Made by a program: the position numbers and the translations under genes | From: Bacteroidota bacterium | GTDB lineage: Bacteria; Bacteroidota; Ignavibacteria; UBA10030; UBA8401 | DNA: 64,000 bases | Assembly: GCA_035506275.1 (NCBI GenBank) | Contig: DATJPT010000013.1 | Span: 33,062-97,061 of the forward strand | Reading direction: 5' to 3' | The notes under the pieces: model-generated | The model's input: only the letters and a program-made list of their open reading frames with translations | Told to the model about the DNA's origin: nothing | Databases searched by the model: none | Shown here: in pieces, positions 63,869 through 64,000 of the stretch | How positions within the stretch are numbered: the stretch's first letter is position 1 | Layout: each line of letters begins with the position of its first letter

Positions 63869-64000
63869 TTATCCCGTAAAATACAGGTATCCTCCGAGGA
63901 TGACGGCAACGACGAAGACCGAGGTTGCGACCTCACGCCAGCTCCAGCTCGCCTGCGACTCCGTCAGATGTTCCTGCGTTCTGGTGCCGAAGGTGAGATT
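63869..64000 (-). CDS. C-terminus of a probable sodium/solute symporter (SSS family), cut by the window edge
   Basis: The last 43 codons of a minus-strand gene end with TAA at 63869-63871. The visible residues start NLTFGTRTQEHLTESQASWS, then WREVATSVFVVAVILGGYLYFTG: a short charged cytoplasmic loop with LTFGT followed by a final membrane helix. LTFGT..T.E.L followed by a terminal helix is the usual ending of SLC5/SSS sodium-coupled sugar transporters. It lies 55 bases upstream of the aldo/keto reductase and may form one unit with it. The assignment rests on a short tail. Confidence 0.5.
   Translation of the reverse strand, partial: NLTFGTRTQEHLTESQASWSWREVATSVFVVAVILGGYLYFTG

Overview
The window reads as a chromosomal segment from a plant-polysaccharide-degrading, Gram-negative bacterium of the Bacteroidota/FCB assemblage. 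Four secreted proteins end in a type IX secretion (T9SS) sorting domain of the form QNYPNPFNP...YFYRL...KKLxLxK, and there are a large TonB-dependent receptor, lipoproteins and LytS/LytTR regulation. The sorting-domain style and the lack of a SusD gene next to the TonB receptor resemble Ignavibacteria/Kryptonia-like lineages more than classical Bacteroides; this placement is inference. No rRNA, tRNA or CRISPR array was seen.

Layout. (1) 1-17330: enzymes for mannan, pectin and cellulose-derived sugars: GH2, a lipoprotein fusing a cellobiose/mannobiose 2-epimerase to a GH26 mannanase, a CE2 esterase, GH28, a GH5 mannanase lipoprotein and GH94 cellobiose phosphorylase. Two GT-C membrane proteins and a PPK2 kinase lie among them. 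At 12516-13982 sits a mobile/repeat island: an IS200-type Y1 transposase, twelve copies of a 67-bp tandem repeat, a G12 tract and a palindromic dispersed element. (2) 17775-24228 (+): a seven-gene unit of TPR protein, MacB/Lol-type ABC ATPase and permease, LolA-like periplasmic protein, outer-membrane barrel, LytS-type kinase and LytTR regulator. (3) 24357-63813 (-): a long hemicellulose locus. Going 5' to 3' it has an aldo/keto reductase, then GH3, sugar symporter, GH10, GH115, esterase, GH43, a 69-codon ORF, LacI regulator, xylB, xylA, TonB receptor, two large T9SS proteins, two T9SS GH10 xylanases, GH35, GH29, CE20, a beta-helix protein, a hexuronate-type MFS and a CE2 lipoprotein. The window is cut by a gene start at its left end (signal peptide only) and by the C-terminus of a probable sodium/solute symporter at its right end.

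How the genes fit together. Acetylated glucuronoxylan would be cut outside the cell by the T9SS GH10 enzymes. Products would be imported through the TonB receptor and trimmed in the periplasm by GH115 (methylglucuronic acid), esterases, GH43 and a third GH10. They would then enter through the MFS symporters and be finished in the cytoplasm by a signal-less GH3, XylA and XylB. Two near-identical LacI-type palindromes, in front of xylA and in front of the GH3 unit, suggest that the LacI protein encoded between them controls both. GH35, GH29, CE20 and CE2 point to decorated xyloglucan or pectic side chains; GH5, GH26-epimerase and GH94 point to glucomannan and cellulose oligosaccharides.

Most notable: the exported epimerase-GH26 fusion, the 67-bp array beside the Y1 transposase, the dedicated ABC/LolA-like/barrel envelope export operon with its own two-component system, the SusD-less receptor with two uncharacterised T9SS partners, and a structured terminator-containing leader before the receptor.
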